Shown in pieces: positions 34,578 to 44,500 of a stretch of DNA of 64,000 nt. Each line of letters starts with the position of its first letter. Position 1 is the first letter of the stretch. A program made the translations under genes and the position numbers. The notes under the pieces were generated by a model. The model saw only the letters and a list, made by a program, of their open reading frames with translations. It searched no databases and had not been told where the DNA came from. Source of the DNA: Pyrobaculum sp. WP30. Its GTDB lineage: Archaea; Thermoproteota; Thermoprotei; Thermoproteales; Thermoproteaceae. The stretch spans positions 620,001 through 684,000 of the forward strand of contig CP012158.1 in the NCBI GenBank assembly GCA_001189275.1, read 5' to 3'.

Positions 34578-34857
34578 AGCGCTGGCGCGCCAGCTCGTAA
34601 GCCGCTTTCACGATGGAGGTTGCGGCGTCTAGCTTGTCTAGGTGCCGGGGCTGTATCACCGCGTTTTCGTCGCCGATCATAAACTCTATTGTGCAGTCCT
34701 CGTCTGACCAGGAAAACACTACAAATACGTAGAGGTCTTCCTTTAGCTGTATCTGGGCAAGCGCCTCGTATTGCCGCCACTCCACCGTGAAGGCCTCTAT
34801 GTCTCTGTCTATCTTCTCCTCTAGTTCTCTAAAAAACTGCTCCACCTTTTGACGCAT
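34555..34857 (-). CDS. hypothetical acidic protein
   Basis: A 100-aa product with an N-terminal amphipathic helix (KVEQFFRELEEKIDRDIEAF), a beta-rich centre (EDLYVFVVFSWSDEDCTIEFMI) and a C-terminal helix. ATG at 34857, with the minus-strand box attttaaag (34877-34885). No family recognised. It overlaps the nuclease-like gene by 23 nt tail to tail and diverges from pheT. Confidence 0.6.
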   Translation of the reverse strand: MRQKVEQFFRELEEKIDRDIEAFTVEWRQYEALAQIQLKEDLYVFVVFSWSDEDCTIEFMIGDENAVIQPRHLDKLDAATSIVKAAYELARQRFTCLQTS

Positions 34858-34903
34858 GTGCTATTTTGTGATGTCACTTTAAAATATTTGACTTTCCACT
34901 GAC

Positions 34904-36451
34904 GTGCCTGTAATCGAAGTTGCGAAGCACGACCTGGAGAGGTTGACCCACGTGAGATTCGAGGAATTGGTGAAACTCCTGGAGCATGTGAAGTGCGAGG
35001 TGGAGGAGGAGCTGGGGGATCGGGTTAAGCTTGAGGTTACTCACGACCGTCCGGACCACTTCTCCGCGGAGGGTCTCGCCAGGACGTTAAAGGGCGTGGC
35101 CGATGTAGAGGTCGGGCTACCGCCTATAAAAACGATGCGTTCCTCCCTTGAGTTAAACGCGGAGACCATAGAGGAGAGACCCTACATCTCCATGGCCGTT
35201 GTCCGCGGTGTGAAGCTTGACGACGAGGCGGTGAAGCAACTTATCCAGTTGCAGGAAAAACTGCATGAGACATACGGGAGGGGTAGGCGGAAAATCGCCA
35301 TAGGATATTACGATGTTTCAAAGATAAAGCCTCCGATATTTTACACCAGGGTGTCGCAAGACGACGAATACGTCCCGCTGGGTTTCGACAAGCCCGTAAA
35401 GATACGTGAAATGTACGAACTCACAGAACAGGGGCGCAGATACTCGCACCTAATAAATCGCGAAAGACCGCCTGCGTTGGTAGACGGCGCGGGGCAGATA
35501 ATGGTCATAATTCCTGTGCTGGGTTCTGAGTGTTGTAAAATTACGGAAGAGACAAGGGACGTCTTGATTGACGTAACCGGCACCGACCCCCGCGCAGTCC
35601 ACAACATGCTATCTGTGCTCATCTACGCCCTTCTAGAGCGGAGTAGCAACAAGGAGGTAGAAATCGTACATGGAGGCGCCACCTACACCCATAGGCATAT
35701 GGAGATAGAGGTAGACGCCGAGGCTGTGAGTGATCTACTCGGCGTTTCGTTAAGCCCGGCCGAGTTCGAAAGGCTCGTCAATAAGGCGCGTCTTGGCTAC
35801 AGAGGCGGTAAAGTGGTGGCGCCCCCCTATAGGATAAACGTTCTTACGTGGGTCGACGTGGCGGAAGACGTAGCCGTCATGATGGGCTACAACCGCCTGC
35901 CTAGGGAGGCGCCGAAGGTCGTGACCGGCGGCCGGCGGCACGGGACGGAGATCTTCGCGGGGGAGGTGCGGAGGGCGCTTATGGCCATGGGGTTTGTGGA
36001 GGTAAGCAATTACGTCTTAACCGATAGAGCTGTGGAGAGCTTGTGTAAGGCTGTCTACGTGGCCAATCCCATCTCCGAGCTCTACAACGCCGTACGTTGT
36101 TCCCTAGTTACTCAGCTGATTGCAACCGCCTCTACGATGAGGCGGAGAGAAGTCAAGCTCTTCGAGGTTGGCGAAGTCGTAAGAGAGGGAAGGACCTTGA
36201 AAGTTGCGGCGTTTTTAATTAGCCGAGACGGCGTAACTCTAACCGACGGGCTCTCAGTTGCGAAGACTTTGTGCAACCGCCTAGGGCTCAACTGCAAAGC
36301 GTCGGCCACAGAGGTTGGATGGGCTCTGCAGAACAGAGCGGCGAGAATTGAGGGAGACGTCAGCGGATACGTCGCTGAGGCGAACCCAGATCTCTTGACT
36401 ATACTTGGGCACCTGATCCCCACGGTGGTGGGAGAACTCGTGCTTGGCTAA
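34904..36451 (+). CDS. pheT: phenylalanyl-tRNA synthetase beta subunit
   Basis: Structural and editing subunit of the heterotetrameric PheRS. Recognisable parts are the N-terminal CEVEEELGDRVKLEVTHDRPD, the B3/B4 editing region (ERPPALVDGAGQIMVIIPVLGSE), the B5 domain (GLAYRG-like LGYRGGKVVAPPYRINV) and the core EDVAVMMGYNRLP. At 515 aa it matches the compact archaeal form. The start is GTG. The alpha subunit gene is not adjacent. Confidence 0.95.
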   Translation: MPVIEVAKHDLERLTHVRFEELVKLLEHVKCEVEEELGDRVKLEVTHDRPDHFSAEGLARTLKGVADVEVGLPPIKTMRSSLELNAETIEERPYISMAVVRGVKLDDEAVKQLIQLQEKLHETYGRGRRKIAIGYYDVSKIKPPIFYTRVSQDDEYVPLGFDKPVKIREMYELTEQGRRYSHLINRERPPALVDGAGQIMVIIPVLGSECCKITEETRDVLIDVTGTDPRAVHNMLSVLIYALLERSSNKEVEIVHGGATYTHRHMEIEVDAEAVSDLLGVSLSPAEFERLVNKARLGYRGGKVVAPPYRINVLTWVDVAEDVAVMMGYNRLPREAPKVVTGGRRHGTEIFAGEVRRALMAMGFVEVSNYVLTDRAVESLCKAVYVANPISELYNAVRCSLVTQLIATASTMRRREVKLFEVGEVVREGRTLKVAAFLISRDGVTLTDGLSVAKTLCNRLGLNCKASATEVGWALQNRAARIEGDVSGYVAEANPDLLTILGHLIPTVVGELVLG

Positions 36452-36482
36452 ACCTTAAATAGAACAATACACATCTCCGTCT

Positions 36483-36845
36483 ATGTCAGACGACATCGAT
36501 GCCCTCCTCCGCCGTAAGGCGTTGGAGCTCGTGAAGACAAAAATGAAGGAAACCACGCCGCCGCCTAGAAAACAGCTGACAGACGAAGAAGCTATACAAC
36601 TGGTGCGGAGCATAACTAAGGGGGAGAAGGCCGGCGAGATTATCGACAACGCCTTAGCCCTCTATAGACCTTACGTACTCGCCGTCTTTCGCAAAATCGC
36701 TGACCTACACATGCAGGGGGTCATCAAGGAGCTGATGGACCACGAGCTGTATGAAATACTCCTACGCGCCGGGTTCAAGGTTCCGGTGAAGACCGAGATC
36801 AAGATCGTGAGACACGGAAGAGAGTACAAGCTAGGCGAGTCTTAG
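36483..36845 (+). CDS. conserved hypothetical helical protein
   Basis: A 120-aa, mostly helical and charged protein. It starts with a basic helix (LLRRKALELVKTKMKE), passes a proline-rich turn, and ends in a beta-like tail (VPVKTEIKIVRHGREYKL). The N-terminal basic helix loosely recalls archaeal PDCD5-type DNA-binding proteins, but the match is weak and I do not assign a function. ATG at 36483, preceded by ccttaaatag. The end overlaps the convergent zinc-ribbon gene by 4 nt. Confidence 0.6.
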   Translation: MSDDIDALLRRKALELVKTKMKETTPPPRKQLTDEEAIQLVRSITKGEKAGEIIDNALALYRPYVLAVFRKIADLHMQGVIKELMDHELYEILLRAGFKVPVKTEIKIVRHGREYKLGES

Positions 36846-37066
36846 GTCTTTACGTAGAGCTGATACAGCTCAGCCATCATGCCGCTCCAGTTAAACCTCT
36901 TCTCTCTGTAGTCCACATGTCTCTTCACAACCTCCCTCTTATCCCTCTTGACATATCTCATGCATCGCCTACATCCAAACCAGACGGAGGACTCGTCCTC
37001 CACCAGCTCTAAAACGCCCCCGCAGAAGGGACAGACGTTCACTGTCTCCACCGTGACCAAGCCCAT
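36842..37066 (-). CDS. small zinc-ribbon protein
   Basis: A 74-aa protein with a four-cysteine zinc ribbon (CPFCGG at 12-17 and CRRC at 32-35), followed by a basic helical tail. This is typical of archaeal nucleic-acid-associated mini zinc proteins; the target is unknown. ATG at 37066, with the minus-strand box atttttaaat at 37083-37092. Confidence 0.72.
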   Translation of the reverse strand: MGLVTVETVNVCPFCGGVLELVEDESSVWFGCRRCMRYVKRDKREVVKRHVDYREKRFNWSGMMAELYQLYVKT

Positions 37067-37145
37067 GAACCTCCGACACGCTTATTTAAAAATAGCCTAC
37101 ACATAATTTGAACACTGCCTTTTTACCTGCGGCGCCTAAACTTAC

Positions 37146-37229
37146 ATGCTGAAACTCCTGCTCAGGTTAGTCAGCGGCGAGAAGAAGAAACTTATAGAAC
37201 AGTTGAAAGACGACATCGAGGTGATTTAG
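37146..37229 (+). CDS. possible 27-aa microprotein
   Basis: The ATG at 37146 opens a frame encoding MLKLLLRLVSGEKKKLIEQ then LKDDIEVI, ending at a TAG that overlaps the convergent gene by 4 nt. The peptide is an amphipathic helix with a basic, then acidic, face. A weak T-rich element (ctttttacc) near 37117-37125 is at promoter distance. It could also be chance. Confidence 0.35.
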   Translation: MLKLLLRLVSGEKKKLIEQLKDDIEVI

Positions 37230-37501
37230 CATAGGCGGAACTCCTCCATCTCTACACCCACTTCCCTGAGGTCCTGCGACGCCTCCAGGTAAAACCTCTT
37301 AGCCTCCGCGCATCGGCTCCTCCAAAAGGCGTCGTCGTCTCTCTCGGCTTCTAGAATCTGGACAACTGCCCTAGCCACGTATTCGAGGCGTTTATAGAAG
37401 TCCTCAGGCGGCTGGGGGAGAGATACGCCAACCTCCCATGCGTAGTTCATAATCAACGCCGGCCGCCTAACCGCCTCCCACAAGAAGTCGTAAAAGGTCA
37501 C
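37226..37501 (-). CDS. hypothetical protein in archease/YbaK operon
   Basis: A 91-aa all-helical acidic protein (FYKRLEYVARAVVQILEAERDDD; AKRFYLEASQDLREVGVEM). It is coupled to the YbaK-like gene by a 4-nt overlap (37498-37501) and is the last gene of a three-gene leftward operon. Family not recognised. Confidence 0.6.
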   Translation of the reverse strand: MTFYDFLWEAVRRPALIMNYAWEVGVSLPQPPEDFYKRLEYVARAVVQILEAERDDDAFWRSRCAEAKRFYLEASQDLREVGVEMEEFRLC

Positions 37502-37923
37502 AAGTCGACGGGCTCGGCGAGGCCCTTCTCAACCAAGTCACGCGGTCTGAACCTCAGAAGGCTGTGGTCATCGCCGCCTCCGCCGTAGACGTAGTCTTCG
37601 CTCAGAAGCTCCTCGTCTATAAACACCGGGATGTCCAACACCGGAGGCACGCCGCCCACCGGGTAACCAGTTACCGACAACACCTCCTCAGGCGTGGCGA
37701 GGCGGCAACCAAGCGATTTGACGTCAAGTCTCTTGGTGCCGCGCAGGATGTACGCCCTAAACTCGCCTCCACAGTTCACAACAATTGTCTTGATTATTTT
37801 ATCCTCGCCGACGCCCACGGCGCGGGCCGCCTCTCTTACTGTGCGCACAGGCACCTCAAGCTTAACGACCTCGCCCACGTCCTCCAACCTCACAGCCGAA
37901 GGAATCTGTTTAAGTAAAAACAT
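37498..37923 (-). CDS. YbaK/ProX-type aminoacyl-tRNA deacylase domain protein
   Basis: A free-standing editing-domain protein that would hydrolyse mischarged aminoacyl-tRNAs. The conserved core is IIKTIVVNCGGEFRAYILRGTKRLDVKSL, followed by GYPVGGVPPV, which is the substrate-pocket GxxPP-type turn. The C-terminal part (VYGGGGDDHSLLRFRPRDLV) is also typical. The exact amino acid is unknown. It lies 6 nt downstream of archease. Confidence 0.85.
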   Translation of the reverse strand: MFLLKQIPSAVRLEDVGEVVKLEVPVRTVREAARAVGVGEDKIIKTIVVNCGGEFRAYILRGTKRLDVKSLGCRLATPEEVLSVTGYPVGGVPPVLDIPVFIDEELLSEDYVYGGGGDDHSLLRFRPRDLVEKGLAEPVDL

Positions 37924-37929
37924 TCCGCC

Positions 37930-38373
37930 CTAGATATCTACTACATATTGAACCACCCAGTAGTCGTCTATCTGTTTAATCTCCAACATGTGGAAGGTCA
38001 TGGCCTTCACGATCAGGCCGGTGAACCCATGTTTAACTTGGTCGTAAGGCTCGCCGTAGAGCAAGGCGTCGATCCGGTATCCCTCACCTTTTTTAATCGA
38101 CAGTTCTATTCTTCGGCTCAGGGCAAACTTCTCGGCGTCGAATAGATACAACAGCTCATCTATCCAGCTAAATAGGAGGCCCTCTAAGTCGTCGTACTCC
38201 ACGGCGACTTTTCTCTCAACTCTCGGCTGGACTCTCTGAGTGAAGTAGGTAAGGTCCCCCAACGCAATTGCGGCGTTTTTAAACGCCTCTTCCAGCGTGC
38301 AGCCGTAGGCTTGGATTAGGACGTCTGCCGTATGTTCTCCACGTTTATAGTCGGCAGGCTTGCGGCATGTCAT
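37930..38373 (-). CDS. archease
   Basis: Small chaperone-like protein of the RtcB RNA-ligase system and of tRNA methylation; it activates partner enzymes in the cytoplasm. Hallmarks are [13 protein letters not shown] near the N-terminus, [28 protein letters not shown], and [10 protein letters not shown] near the C-terminus. The frame runs to a GTG at 38379, but the ATG at 38373 matches the TATA-like atttaaagc on the minus strand (38394-38402). Heads an operon with the YbaK-like gene and a hypothetical. Confidence 0.92.
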   Translation of the reverse strand: MTCRKPADYKRGEHTADVLIQAYGCTLEEAFKNAAIALGDLTYFTQRVQPRVERKVAVEYDDLEGLLFSWIDELLYLFDAEKFALSRRIELSIKKGEGYRIDALLYGEPYDQVKHGFTGLIVKAMTFHMLEIKQIDDYWVVQYVVDI

Positions 38374-38421
38374 GGACACAACTTAAGTTAACAGCTTTAA
38401 ATGATTAGTATTGGCAACGCC

Positions 38422-39078
38422 ATGAAGATCCAAGTGGCCCTGGATCTCACCGATCTGAGACGTGCCGTTGAGTTGACGAGAGAGCTGTGCAAGGCGGGGC
38501 TTGAGCTGGTGGAGGCGGGGACCCCGCTTATAAAGATGTTCGGTCTGCCGGTCGTCAGCGCAATCAAGACCGCGTGTCCCAGCGCGGAAGTCGTCGCAGA
38601 TTTAAAGACGGCAGACGTCGGGGCTCTTGAAGCGCGTCTCGCTAGGGAGTTCGGGGCAGACTGGAGCACCGTGCTAGGCGCCACCAATATAGAGACCATA
38701 GAGGAGTTTGTAAATGAGGCAAGGACGCTGGGGCTGAAAGCCGCCGTAGACCTCATCGGGTTGCCCGACGCCCTGGAAAGAGCCCGGGAGATCAAACAGA
38801 GGGTCGTGCCGGACCTCTTTATTTTACACCTCGGCATAGATGTGCAGAAGAAGACGGGGCTTAGGTTTGAAGAACTTATCGAGGCGGCGTCTAGGCTGAG
38901 GGCAGAAGGCGTTGGCGTCGGCATCGCGGGGGGAATAACAGAGCGTGAAATTAAAATATTAGTTGAAAGCAGAAAGAAGGTGGATGTTGTTATCGTCGGG
39001 AGGGCGGTAGTAAATGATCCCTCACCTTTTTCGAAATTTATCATGATGAACAATATTTTAAAACAGATCGATACCTAA
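38422..39078 (+). CDS. hps: 3-hexulose-6-phosphate synthase (HUMPS/OMPDC superfamily)
   Basis: TIM-barrel enzyme. In archaea it cleaves hexulose-6-phosphate to ribulose-5-phosphate and formaldehyde, supplying pentose phosphates in the absence of an oxidative pentose pathway. Motifs include VALDLTDL (strand 1), LVEAGTPLIKMFG, the catalytic VVADLKTADVG (DxKxxD type), AAVDLIG and the phosphate-binding GIAGGITE and VVIVGRAVV. The ATG at 38422 is 26 nt from ctttaaatg (38393-38401). Orotidine-phosphate decarboxylase is a relative, but the EAGTPLIK motif favours HPS. No hexulose isomerase (phi) gene is adjacent. Confidence 0.85.
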   Translation: MKIQVALDLTDLRRAVELTRELCKAGLELVEAGTPLIKMFGLPVVSAIKTACPSAEVVADLKTADVGALEARLAREFGADWSTVLGATNIETIEEFVNEARTLGLKAAVDLIGLPDALERAREIKQRVVPDLFILHLGIDVQKKTGLRFEELIEAASRLRAEGVGVGIAGGITEREIKILVESRKKVDVVIVGRAVVNDPSPFSKFIMMNNILKQIDT

Positions 39079-39084
39079 ATTCTA

Positions 39085-39681
39085 ATGAAAATTGTACTTG
39101 TCGCGCTTTCAGGTAGCGGAAAGACTACAATTATGAACTTCGTAAGGCAACGGCTTCCCGACGTCCAAATTGTAAACTATGGAGATGTGATGCTGGAAAT
39201 AGCGAAGCGGAAATTTGGGATTCAGCATAGAGACGAAATGAGGAAGAAGATCCCGGTGGACGAATACAGAAAAATCCAGGAGGAGGCGGCTGAATACATA
39301 GCCTCGTTGCCCGGCGATGTGATCGTCGATACCCACGCCTCCATTAAGATAATGGGCGGCTACTACCCCGGGCTACCAGACAGGGTAATCTCCAGGCTGA
39401 AACCAGACGTCATCTTGCTACTTGAGTACGACCCCAGGGACATTGTCGAAAGGCGGAAAAAAGACCCCGATAGATTCAGAGACGTGGAGACCGAGGAAGA
39501 GATAGATATGCATCAGCAAGCAAACAGATACTATGCGTTTGCCGCCGCCAACGCAGGTGAAAGCACAGTCCACATATTAAACTTCAGGGGAAAACCCCAG
39601 AGCAGACCTTTTGAACATGCTGAAATGGCCGCGGAATACATCGCGAACCTAATACTTCGGGCAAGGCAGCAGAAGTCTTAA
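39085..39681 (+). CDS. adkA: archaeal adenylate kinase
   Basis: Converts AMP and ATP to two ADP. The P-loop is LSGSGKTT (8-15). An archaeal AdkA-type AMP-binding region (NYGDVMLEIAKRKFGIQHRDEMRK) and DVIVDTHASIKI follow, and the LID is the short ERRKKDPDRFRD. The length of 198 aa matches archaeal AdkA. The TATA-like attttaaaac inside the end of hps (39055-39064) could drive it independently, with only 6 nt between the genes. Confidence 0.93.
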   Translation: MKIVLVALSGSGKTTIMNFVRQRLPDVQIVNYGDVMLEIAKRKFGIQHRDEMRKKIPVDEYRKIQEEAAEYIASLPGDVIVDTHASIKIMGGYYPGLPDRVISRLKPDVILLLEYDPRDIVERRKKDPDRFRDVETEEEIDMHQQANRYYAFAAANAGESTVHILNFRGKPQSRPFEHAEMAAEYIANLILRARQQKS

Positions 39682-39703
39682 ATAGCCTCTTGTTGTGGGG
39701 GGC

Positions 39704-41268
<1,565 letters not shown>

Positions 41269-41288
41269 ATAGCCCCAGAGATACTGCC

Positions 41289-41343
41289 TTAGTGATTGAG
41301 AGGTTTCCGGAGCGATAGGTGAGCGGGCCGAAGAAGCTGATTA
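41289..41343 (+). ncRNA. candidate C/D-box-like sRNA
   Basis: The 72-nt gap after egsA has a TATA-like gatttaaata (41262-41271). About 26 nt further is GTGATTGA, box C with one extra T (41292-41299). About 45 nt after that is AGCTGA, containing box D CTGA (41337-41340). Internal boxes are weak (CGAT, then GGTGAGC). Size and promoter spacing fit a guide RNA. The sequence match is imperfect. Confidence 0.3.
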
Positions 41344-41637
41344 GTAGAAATCTTTCACATCTACGTCTAGCAACTGTGTGATCGGTGCATTAATGGGGAT
41401 GAAATACGCAGTGCGCCCAGGTATCTTAGCGCTGGCGGCCACCCCAGTTTTGCCCAGCAACACAACGCCTATTGCCAACTTGTATGTTGGGAAGAATAGC
41501 CAACCCGCGGCGTTTAATTCTCTGTTGATTTTTATCCTTGTACCCACAATCTCTAGTATTGACACTCGTTTAACGTCTTTTGACGCCGTAAGCCTACGTA
41601 TGTAGATTTTTATCTTACTCTTAGGTAGGCTCTTCAT
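41341..41637 (-). CDS. hypothetical protein
   Basis: The minus-strand frame runs to 41748, but its first 37 codons are A/T-rich, lysine-laden and overlap the promoter region of the malic enzyme gene. From the ATG at 41637 the 98-aa product is better balanced ([41 protein letters not shown]). It looks like a small beta-rich protein. Unrecognised. Divergent from the malic enzyme gene. Confidence 0.5.
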   Translation of the reverse strand: MKSLPKSKIKIYIRRLTASKDVKRVSILEIVGTRIKINRELNAAGWLFFPTYKLAIGVVLLGKTGVAASAKIPGRTAYFIPINAPITQLLDVDVKDFY

Positions 41638-41788
41638 AATTGTTTTTCTATATTTTCTAGCTTTGATTAATACTAGTTTCCTATTTAAATTTCTTTTATT
41701 TCTATATATTTCAATCTTAATAATGGTTCGTCTACTTTTCTTTTCCATGTCTTTCGAAATATTTAATTATATATCCTTTACTAGCTAC

Positions 41789-43093
41789 GTGACAGAAAAG
41801 TGGTATCAGCTCGCGGTTGAAATCCACAAAAAATATGGCGGCAAAATCTCAGTACTTCTAAAGGTCCCTATTAGGTCAATGGAGGACTTTGCCGTATATT
41901 ATACGCCAGGTATTGCAGAAGTGTCGAGGCGCATACACAAAAACCCAGAACTAGCGTTTGAACTCACCTCGCGGTGGAACCTTATAGGCGTTGTAACAGA
42001 CGGCACCAGGGTGCTCGGGCTTGGGAACATCGGGCCTGAGGCGGCGTATCCGGTTATGGAGGGCAAGGCGCTGATCTTCAAATATCTGGGCGGCGTCGAT
42101 GCAATCCCTATCCCAATTAGGGTGAAGACGCCTGAGGAGTTTATATTTGTCGCCAAGGCGCTGGAGCCTGCGCTTGGCGGCGTCAACCTCGAAGACATAG
42201 AATCGCCGAAGTGTTTCCGCCTGCTTGAAAAATTGAGGGAGGAGCTGAAGATACCTGTGTGGCATGACGACCAGCAGGGCACGGCGACTGCGACTCTTGC
42301 GGGTCTAATAAACGCCCTCAAGCTCGTCGGCAAGAAAATCAGCGACGTAACCATAGCCCTGATAGGGGCAGGCGCCTCCAATATATACACGGCGAGGGTG
42401 TTGATTAAATACGGCGCTAAGCCCGGCAACCTCATCCTAGTAGACAGCAAAGGCATCCTGCATCCGGAGCGCGACGACATAGACAAGATGATGGTTGAAA
42501 ACCCCTGGAAGTATAAATACGCCATTGAGACAAACGCCGAGAGACGCAAAGGCGGGATCCAGGAGGCGATGAAGGGCATTGACGTGGTCATAGCGGCGTC
42601 TAGGCCGGGCCCCGGCGTGATCAAGAAGGAGTGGGTTACTGAAATGAACAAAGACGCCATAGTTTTCGCGTTGGCGAACCCGGTACCTGAGATCTGGCCT
42701 TGGGAGGCTAAGGAGGCAGGTGCAAAAATCGTCGCAACTGGTAGAAGCGACTTCCCCAACCAGGTAAACAACTCCCTGATCTTCCCCGCGGTCTTCAGAG
42801 GCGCCCTAGACGTACGCGCCACCACTATCACCGACGAGATGTTGCTAGCAGCGGCTGAGGAGGTGGCGAAGTTTGCAGAGGAGAAAGGCATACACGAAGA
42901 ATACATAATCCCGCGCATGACAGAGTGGGAGGTGTATATAAGAGAGGCTGCGGCCGTCGCGGCGGCCGCCTCTGCCCAAGGCATAGCGAGAATACCGAGG
43001 TCCTACAAAGAGGAGCTCGAAGTCGCTCGTTCAATCATTGAGAAAAGCATTAAGACTCTTGAGCTTTTGATGAGAGAAAAAATTATAGAATAA
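41789..43093 (+). CDS. malic enzyme (malate dehydrogenase, decarboxylating)
   Basis: Oxidatively decarboxylates malate to pyruvate. Signatures are the N-terminal [63 protein letters not shown] and the nucleotide fold [16 protein letters not shown], then [15 protein letters not shown] and [20 protein letters not shown]. The frame is open from 41663 through an A/T-rich, hydrophobic leader that has no counterpart in the family. GTG at 41789 gives the usual N-terminus and about 434 aa, and tttaattatatatcc upstream fits as its TATA. NAD versus NADP use cannot be told. Confidence 0.93.
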   Translation: MTEKWYQLAVEIHKKYGGKISVLLKVPIRSMEDFAVYYTPGIAEVSRRIHKNPELAFELTSRWNLIGVVTDGTRVLGLGNIGPEAAYPVMEGKALIFKYLGGVDAIPIPIRVKTPEEFIFVAKALEPALGGVNLEDIESPKCFRLLEKLREELKIPVWHDDQQGTATATLAGLINALKLVGKKISDVTIALIGAGASNIYTARVLIKYGAKPGNLILVDSKGILHPERDDIDKMMVENPWKYKYAIETNAERRKGGIQEAMKGIDVVIAASRPGPGVIKKEWVTEMNKDAIVFALANPVPEIWPWEAKEAGAKIVATGRSDFPNQVNNSLIFPAVFRGALDVRATTITDEMLLAAAEEVAKFAEEKGIHEEYIIPRMTEWEVYIREAAAVAAAASAQGIARIPRSYKEELEVARSIIEKSIKTLELLMREKIIE

Positions 43094-43099
43094 TTTTTT
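43094..43099 (+). terminator. T6 tract between malic enzyme and citrate synthase
   Basis: Six consecutive T residues directly follow the malic enzyme stop, at the meeting point of two convergent genes. This is a likely archaeal oligo-T terminator for the rightward gene. Confidence 0.4.
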
Positions 43100-44327
43100 A
43101 TCTTTGTTCAATTGATATATACTGCAAGTCGTGTGGACCTATGTAGCATGCACGTGGTCTGAATATTCTGTTGTTCTCCCAATACTCCAAGATGTGTGCG
43201 ACCCAGCCAACCACCCTCGACACCGCGAATATTGGCGTGAAGTATTCGTAAGGCACACCCATATAATAGAACGCTATGCCTGACCAGAAGTCAACGTTGG
43301 GATAAAGCTTTCTCTGCTGGAAGTACGGATGGCTAAGGATTTCCTGCTCTATGGCGCTGGCTATCGCATATAGGTTCTTCGGATCGCCGAACTTACTTAC
43401 GTAGTCCCAAGAGAAGTCCTTGAATATCTTAGCCCTGGGGTCATACGCCTTGTACACCCTGTGACCAACGCCCATTAGTTTCGGGCCGCCGGGCTTCGTG
43501 GCCGCCTCCACCAGTTCCTTTGCCTTCGATGGGTCGCCTATTTCTAGGTAGTTCCTAACGGCCATTTCGTTGGCTCCGCCGTGTAGAGGCCCCTTCAACG
43601 CGCCCACGGCGGCGGCCACCGCCGAGTACATATCGCTGAGCGTAGACGCCACGACGTGTGCGGTGAACGTGCTGGCCGGGACCTCGTGGTCGGCGTGTAG
43701 GATTAGGTAGAGATCTATGCCCTTTGCGGCCAACGGATCCGGCTCCTTCCCAAACATCATGTAGAGGAAGTTCGCGGCATGTGACAAGTCGCGCCTAGGC
43801 TTAACGATTTCTAGGCCGCGGGAGAATCTGTAGTGATACGCGACGACGGTCGGCATCTTCGCCACAAGCTTCTCGGCGACTCTATAGGCGAGCTCCTTCT
43901 CCTCAGCTTTATACCTCCCCACTCTCAGCGCCTCAGCGAGTTTTAAGTTGTCCTCATCGAAGGCGCCTTCAGTAGCCACCGCGGCCTCAATGGCAAACAT
44001 GGGATGCGCCTTGGCCAAGCTCCTTACTACTTCTGCCGTTGCTGGGTGGAGGTCTCTATGCGTCTTTAGCCGCTCTGCAAATTCAGCGAGCTCCTTCTTA
44101 TTTGGGAGCTTGCCGTATAGGATTAGGTACGAGACTTCTTCGTAGTTAGAGTACTTAGCAAGGTCCTCTATTCTGTATCCCCTGTACCACAGGATGCCTT
44201 TTTCACCATCTATGTCGCTGATGGAGGTGTTTTTTATCAAGACATCCTCCAAGCCGTGAATAATTGATCCACACGGCGACTGCAACACCTTACCAGAAGT
44301 CCTTATTTGTACAGCCTGCTCACTCAT
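43098..44327 (-). CDS. gltA: citrate synthase
   Basis: Condenses acetyl-CoA and oxaloacetate. Hallmarks are ILWYRGYRIEDLA, YLILYGKLPN, the first catalytic His in LILHADHEVPASTFTAHVVAST, GALKGPLHGGANE, and MGVGHRVYKAYDPRAKIF with the second His. The catalytic Asp is in NVDFWSGIAFY. The length of 409 aa matches the Pyrobaculum enzyme. The prpB and prpD genes about 9 kb away raise the possibility that this or another synthase also makes 2-methylcitrate. Confidence 0.96.
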   Translation of the reverse strand: MSEQAVQIRTSGKVLQSPCGSIIHGLEDVLIKNTSISDIDGEKGILWYRGYRIEDLAKYSNYEEVSYLILYGKLPNKKELAEFAERLKTHRDLHPATAEVVRSLAKAHPMFAIEAAVATEGAFDEDNLKLAEALRVGRYKAEEKELAYRVAEKLVAKMPTVVAYHYRFSRGLEIVKPRRDLSHAANFLYMMFGKEPDPLAAKGIDLYLILHADHEVPASTFTAHVVASTLSDMYSAVAAAVGALKGPLHGGANEMAVRNYLEIGDPSKAKELVEAATKPGGPKLMGVGHRVYKAYDPRAKIFKDFSWDYVSKFGDPKNLYAIASAIEQEILSHPYFQQRKLYPNVDFWSGIAFYYMGVPYEYFTPIFAVSRVVGWVAHILEYWENNRIFRPRACYIGPHDLQYISIEQR

Positions 44328-44442
44328 AGAACGAACATTTCAGATTCCCAATTATTGTTTATGTTTGATTACCCAAGTAAACTAATTAGCCAATTCAGAT
44401 AGGATGCCGCCTGTCACAAATCCGCCGGGTTCTAATCATCAT

Positions 44443-44499
44443 TTATAAACTAAGGGATTGGTGGCATTTAAGTTCTATTAGCCCCAGCGCGTCTGCATC
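44443..44499 (-). pseudogene. 3' remnant of a paralogue of the 187-aa HTH-like gene
   Basis: The minus strand reads DDADALGLIELKCHQSLSL and a TAA. The end of the intact gene at 46803 reads SDALGVIELKCSKALFI and a TAA. Length after the shared ELKC and the stop position agree, and the DNA of the shared part is 28/30 identical. It lies directly after the PaRep2b stop. It is either a leftover paralogue or a duplicated target of the PaRep2 block. Confidence 0.55.
44464..44493. repeat. 30-bp direct repeat, left copy
   Basis: Matches 46824-46853 at 28 of 30 positions in the same orientation (core gcatttaag, ctatta, ccccagcgcgtc). With its partner it brackets the PaRep2b/PaRep2a/205-codon block. Confidence 0.85.
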
Positions 44500-44500
44500 A

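Noticed and set aside
38397-39053. 218-codon minus-strand frame opposite hexulose-phosphate synthase
   Set aside because: Ser/Ala/Thr-rich antisense shadow; the plus strand is a clear enzyme with correct promoter spacing.
41899-42984. 361-codon minus-strand open frame opposite malic enzyme
   Set aside because: It mirrors the codon phase of a clearly conserved gene and its translation is low-complexity (Ser, Ala, Thr, Pro). Long antisense frames are expected in such GC-rich coding DNA.
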